Shown here: positions 60,452 through 64,000 of the stretch, in pieces
Numbering within the stretch: the stretch's first letter is position 1
Layout of the letters: every line of letters begins with the position of its first letter
NCBI RefSeq assembly: GCF_001426525.1
Contig: NZ_LMEW01000010.1
Span: forward strand, 1 to 64,000
DNA: 64,000 nt
Direction: 5' to 3'
Origin: Massilia sp. Root133
GTDB taxonomy: Bacteria; Pseudomonadota; Gammaproteobacteria; Burkholderiales; Burkholderiaceae_D
The notes under the pieces: generated by a model
Told to the model about the DNA's origin: nothing
Seen by the model: only the letters and a program-made list of their open reading frames with translations
Database searches by the model: none
Position numbers and translations under genes: made by a program

Positions 60452-62115
60452 ACGCTTCCGCCAAGGCCGTCAACGAGATCGACTGGGCCGACAAGAACTA
60501 CCTCGTCGTCGACGACTTCGTCGGCGTGCGCCAGCTGCTGCGCGAAGCCCTGCGCAGCCTGGGCGCGAAGAACATCGACCAGGCGTCGTCCGGCGGCGAG
60601 GCGATGGGCCTGCTGGCGCGCATCCGCTACGACGTCGTCCTGTGCGACTACAACCTGGGCGACGGCAAGAACGGCCAGCAGGTGCTGGAGGAAGCGCGCG
60701 TGCGCAACCTCGTCAATCCGAGCACCGTGTGGCTGATGGTGTCGGCCGAAAAGAGCGTGGAGTCCGTGATGGGCGCGGCCGAGCACCAGCCGGACGCCTA
60801 CCTGATCAAGCCGATCACGGAAGGCGTGCTGCTCACGCGCCTGAACCGCGTGTGGCACAAGAAGCAGATCTTCCGCCTCATCGACCAGGCCTATGCCGAG
60901 AAGGACTACCTGCGCGCGGCGCGCCTGTGCGATGCCGCCATCGAAGGCCACAAGGCGCACGAGATCGACCTGCTGCGCATGAAGGCCAAGCTGATGGAAA
61001 AGAGCGGCGAACCGGTGAAGGCGCGCGAGGTGTACGAGCGCGTGCTGGAGCAGCGCGAATACCAGTGGGCGCGCGCCGGCATCGCCAAGATCCGCATGGC
61101 CAACGGCGAATTCGAACAGGCGCGGCAGGCGTTCCAGAGCGTGATCGCGGAGAACCGCTATTACATCGACGCGTACGACCAGCTCGCGCTGACTTATCAG
61201 AACCTGGGCAAGCTGGACGAGGCGTGCGCGATCCTCGAGCGGGCAGCGAAACTGTCGCCGAATTCCGTGCCGCGCCAGCGCAATCTCGGCAACGTGGCGC
61301 TCAAGGTGGGCAACGTGCAGATGGCCGAGCAGGCCTTCCGCAAGTGCATCCTGATCGGCGAATACTCCATCATGAAGACGCCCGACGCCTACCTCGGCCT
61401 CGCACGCGTGTGCGGCCAGAAGAACGATGCGAAGGAAGCGCTGCGGCTGCTGCTGCAGGTCCAGCGCGAGTTCGCCGCCGACCATCCGGACATCGCGCTG
61501 CGCTCCAAGATCACCGAAGGCCTCGTCTACCACGAGAGCGGCGACTACCGGCGCGCGCGCAAGGCCGGCGACGAGCTGGAAGCCCTGCTCAATGCGACCG
61601 AGGCCCGGCCCGACATCCCGACCTGCCTGGAACTGGCCACGCTGCTGTTCGCGGTGGGCGTGAAGGATGCGCCGGTGGAGCTGCTGTGCTACGTCATCCG
61701 CAACAACCACGACAACCCGCTGCTGCTCGACGAGGTGCAGAAAATCTTCGACAAGGCGCGCCTCGGCGACGAGGGCCTGGAGTTCATCCGCGTCTCCAAG
61801 AAGGAAGCGACGGACCTGATGAATCAGGGCGTGCTGCTGTGGAAGACGGGCAAGCTGAAGGATGCCGTCGAGTGGATGCGCCAGGCACGAAAAAAGGTGC
61901 CGAACAACCAGCGTATCCTGTTCAACGCGGCCCAGATCCTCGTCTCGCACATGCAGCAGCATGGCTACGACACCGCGTTATCGAGCGAGGCGTACGAGGT
62001 GCTGCACCACGTCGACCGCCTGCTGCCGGGGCAGCAGCGCTTCGCGCAGTTGATGGAGCAGTTGGCGCAGCTGCAGCCGGTGGCGGAGAGTGGCGTGGTC
62101 GACGAGGTGGTGTAG
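60448..62115 (+). CDS. response regulator with TPR repeats
   Basis: The 555-residue protein has an N-terminal receiver domain (about 14-135): YLVVDDFVGVRQLLREALRS, the phosphoacceptor Asp in VVLCDYNLG, and the conserved Lys in YLIKPIT. A TPR region (about 145-540) follows (ALTYQNLGKLDEACAILERA, FRKCILIGEYSIMKTPDAYL). It carries no DNA-binding domain, so output is by protein interaction. It is coupled to the preceding histidine kinase by ATGA. Similar REC-TPR proteins occur in several proteobacteria; their targets are mostly unknown. Confidence 0.9.
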   Translation: MNASAKAVNEIDWADKNYLVVDDFVGVRQLLREALRSLGAKNIDQASSGGEAMGLLARIRYDVVLCDYNLGDGKNGQQVLEEARVRNLVNPSTVWLMVSAEKSVESVMGAAEHQPDAYLIKPITEGVLLTRLNRVWHKKQIFRLIDQAYAEKDYLRAARLCDAAIEGHKAHEIDLLRMKAKLMEKSGEPVKAREVYERVLEQREYQWARAGIAKIRMANGEFEQARQAFQSVIAENRYYIDAYDQLALTYQNLGKLDEACAILERAAKLSPNSVPRQRNLGNVALKVGNVQMAEQAFRKCILIGEYSIMKTPDAYLGLARVCGQKNDAKEALRLLLQVQREFAADHPDIALRSKITEGLVYHESGDYRRARKAGDELEALLNATEARPDIPTCLELATLLFAVGVKDAPVELLCYVIRNNHDNPLLLDEVQKIFDKARLGDEGLEFIRVSKKEATDLMNQGVLLWKTGKLKDAVEWMRQARKKVPNNQRILFNAAQILVSHMQQHGYDTALSSEAYEVLHHVDRLLPGQQRFAQLMEQLAQLQPVAESGVVDEVV

Positions 62116-62847
62116 TTGTCGGGTGCGCGCTCCGTTACCAGCGAATGGACGCCGAAGATTCGTGCCGAATTGAGTCAGTTGGCACGTTTCTGTTGGCGTC
62201 CAACACGTCGGCACCCTGCCGACGTCGGCATGTCCGGCCTGATCTGGCGCCTGGCGGTCATATTGCTTGCATATCTGGTGTCGTTTGCGATCGTGCTTTC
62301 ACCGATACTGCTTGGGCTGACCAAGCTGCTCGGCGTGACATCGACGCTGGATTGGTCGGGCGCCCGCATGGCGTTTGCGTCGGTGGTGGTCGCCCCGCTG
62401 CTCGAGGAACTGGTCTTTCGGGCTGGCCTGCGCAGTGCGACCGCGACACTCGCGGTGCAGCCTGTGCTGATACCCCTCTTCATCGGGAACTGGCAGGTCT
62501 CGCTCGTCCTGCTTGGCGTTGTTGCGGCTGTGATGTTCGTCGATCACGTTCGCCGGCGACACCTCGATGATGCGAGAAAATTTTCTCTACGCATGGCGCG
62601 AGGACGTGCCTTCCTGACTCGATATCGCCTGATCGTGTGGGGGAATGCGGTTGCGTTTGGCCTTGCTCACCTTGGCAATTTTACGATTGCGACCACCAAT
62701 GGTTGGCTTGGGTGCCTGACAGTGTTCGTCGTCTCTTCGCAGATCATTACGGGAGTTGTCCTGAGTTACTTCCGCCTGCGTTATGGATTGTTCTCTGCAA
62801 TGGGCTTCCACGCAATTTTCAATTCTAGTTGGTTGTTGTTTGACTGA
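62116..62847 (+). CDS. CPBP-family intramembrane protease
   Basis: The 243-residue membrane protein has the CPBP/Rce1 (ABI) signature residues: EExxxR in LLEELVFRAGLRS, FxxxH in AFGLAHLGN, and HxxxN in GFHAIFNSS. About six to seven helices are visible. Such proteins cleave peptides near membranes or act in bacteriocin self-protection and signal processing. The TTG directly after the upstream stop is taken as start; the ATG at 62230 is a shorter alternative that would drop a basic N-terminal segment. Confidence 0.78.
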   Translation: MSGARSVTSEWTPKIRAELSQLARFCWRPTRRHPADVGMSGLIWRLAVILLAYLVSFAIVLSPILLGLTKLLGVTSTLDWSGARMAFASVVVAPLLEELVFRAGLRSATATLAVQPVLIPLFIGNWQVSLVLLGVVAAVMFVDHVRRRHLDDARKFSLRMARGRAFLTRYRLIVWGNAVAFGLAHLGNFTIATTNGWLGCLTVFVVSSQIITGVVLSYFRLRYGLFSAMGFHAIFNSSWLLFD

Positions 62848-62943
62848 CGTGGCGTAATTCGCTACACGGTCTAGTGAAAATCATAATCCCGGCGGCACTG
62901 CCCGCCGTGTGAAAATTTGCCTTTGATTACAGCGGAGAGCGAC

Positions 62944-64000
62944 GTGCGCATCGAACGGACCACCCACGCGGCGGTGACCCGCCGCGGCTTCCTCAAGTCC
63001 GCCGGCGGGCTCGTGCTCGGCTTTATGCTGCCTGTCCCCGGCCGCGCAGCCGCACCGGCACCGAACGCCTTCCTGCACATCGCGCCCGACGACACCGTCA
63101 CCGTGATGGTCGACCGGCTCGAATTCGGCCAGGGCGTCCACACGGCGCTGCCGATGCTGGTCGCCGAGGAGCTCGACGCCGACTGGTCGCGCGTGCGCGC
63201 CGAACTGGCACCGGCGGGCGACGCCTACAAGGATCCGCTGTTCGGCATCCAGATGACCGGCAGTTCGATCTCGGTGGCGCATTCGTTCACGCATTACCGC
63301 GAGATCGGCGCGCGCGCCCGCGCGATGCTGGTCGCCGCCGCGGCCGAGCGGTGGCAGGTCGCGCCGGCGTCGTGCACCACGTCGGCGGGCACGGTCATCG
63401 GCCCCGGCGGCCGCAAGGCGCGCTACGGCGCGCTGGCCGATGCGGCCATGAAGCTGCCGGTGCCGGCGACCGTCCAACTGAAGGACGCGAACGATTTCCA
63501 GCGCATCGGTAAGCCGACCGGACGCCTGGATGCGCGCGCGAAATCGAGCGGCAAGCAGCAGTTCGGCATCGACTTTTCCCTGCCCGGCATGAAGGTGGCC
63601 GTGGTCGCGCGTCCGCCCGTGTTCGGCGCCCGGGTGCGCAGCCTCGATGCCGCCAGGGCCAGGGCCATCAAGGGCGTGGTGGACGTGGTCGAGGTGGCGG
63701 CCGGCAGCGGCGGGCGCGGCGTGGCCGTGATCGCGGACGGTTACTGGCAGGCGAAGCAGGGGCGCGATGCGCTCGTGATCGACTGGGACACCGGTGCGGT
63801 CGACAAGCTTGATTCGGGCCGCCAATTGCGCGATTACCGCGCGCTTGCCGCCACGCCGGCGCTGGCGGCTACGTCGATCTCGGCCGTCTACGAATTTCCT
63901 TACCTGGCACATGCGCCGATGGAACCGGTCAACTGCGTGGTCGACCTCCACGCAGATCGCTGCTCGGTGTGGGCGGGTGTGCAGTTCCAGACGTTCGACC
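62944..64000 (+). CDS. Tat-exported molybdopterin dehydrogenase large subunit, 5' part
   Basis: From GTG 62944 the frame stays open to the window end (352 codons). It begins with a twin-arginine signal (TRRGFLKSAGGLVLGF). The mature part then resembles the isoquinoline 1-oxidoreductase beta/xanthine dehydrogenase molybdopterin subunit: FLHIAPDDTVTVMVDRLEFG, GQGVHTALPMLVAEELDADW, and AHAPMEPVNCVVDLHADRCS. It oxidises aldehydes or N-heterocycles in the periplasm together with a 2Fe-2S subunit not visible here. GGAGAG lies just upstream of the GTG. The C-terminal half is outside the window. Confidence 0.85.
   Translation, partial: MRIERTTHAAVTRRGFLKSAGGLVLGFMLPVPGRAAAPAPNAFLHIAPDDTVTVMVDRLEFGQGVHTALPMLVAEELDADWSRVRAELAPAGDAYKDPLFGIQMTGSSISVAHSFTHYREIGARARAMLVAAAAERWQVAPASCTTSAGTVIGPGGRKARYGALADAAMKLPVPATVQLKDANDFQRIGKPTGRLDARAKSSGKQQFGIDFSLPGMKVAVVARPPVFGARVRSLDAARARAIKGVVDVVEVAAGSGGRGVAVIADGYWQAKQGRDALVIDWDTGAVDKLDSGRQLRDYRALAATPALAATSISAVYEFPYLAHAPMEPVNCVVDLHADRCSVWAGVQFQTFD

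Overview
The window is high-GC DNA with compact, ATGA-coupled operons and gene types typical of Burkholderiales: a MocR-type regulator, a caa3-type oxidase, a long type VI secretion (T6SS) operon, a PEP-CTERM protein and a MnmC fusion. The combination suggests a Massilia-like member of the Oxalobacteraceae. This assignment is an inference from gene content; no rRNA or tRNA gene is visible, and no CRISPR array was seen.

Layout. 1-444 is non-coding and holds a small insertion-like element with inverted ends and a 15-bp central hairpin. 445-3866 carries a DUF4142 exported protein, a PaiB-like and an OsmC-like gene in a coupled minus-strand pair, and a divergent MocR-type regulator. 3858-8979 is a respiratory locus: two minus-strand cytochromes c, and opposite them a lipoprotein cytochrome c, a CoxB with a fused cytochrome c domain, a fused COX1-COX3 protein and a small membrane protein, all overlapping. 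8980-9289 is a 310-bp intergenic region with a candidate promoter overlapped by an inverted repeat.

9290-36032 is one long plus-strand T6SS operon: tssA, tssB, tssC, hcp, tagJ, tssE, tssF, tssG, tssH(clpV), then a cargo module (trypsin-fold serine protease, unknown 333-aa protein, DUF4280 PAAR-like protein, vgrG), then a signalling block (FecR-like periplasmic protein, membrane DUF3365 heme-c sensor with HAMP, PpkA-like Ser/Thr kinase, FHA protein), then tssK, tssL with an OmpA domain, tssM and tagF. No TssJ lipoprotein is present. The pieces form a complete contractile injection machine with built-in phosphorylation control. The protease and its neighbour are the best candidates for uncharacterised secreted cargo.

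36033-51812 holds metabolic and envelope genes: a DUF3313 lipoprotein, an NTF2-like exported protein, a secreted beta-helix protein, an FAD-linked 2-hydroxyacid dehydrogenase, a PAS sensor kinase, two sodium-linked transporters, a secreted GH2 enzyme, an MFS/amidohydrolase pair with a divergent LysR regulator, an MBL-fold hydrolase and a GST.

51937-53024 looks like a lower-GC accessory patch with a hypothetical gene, a probable broken secreted gene and a rifampin ADP-ribosyltransferase (Arr) homologue. 53025-57372 is minus-strand: a PEP-CTERM protein and a kinase / GAF-GspE-like / PP2C phosphatase set. 57441-64000 contains tag, an MnmC with a degraded methyltransferase half, a stand-alone histidine kinase coupled to a TPR response regulator, a CPBP membrane protease and the start of a Tat-exported molybdopterin dehydrogenase large subunit cut by the window end.
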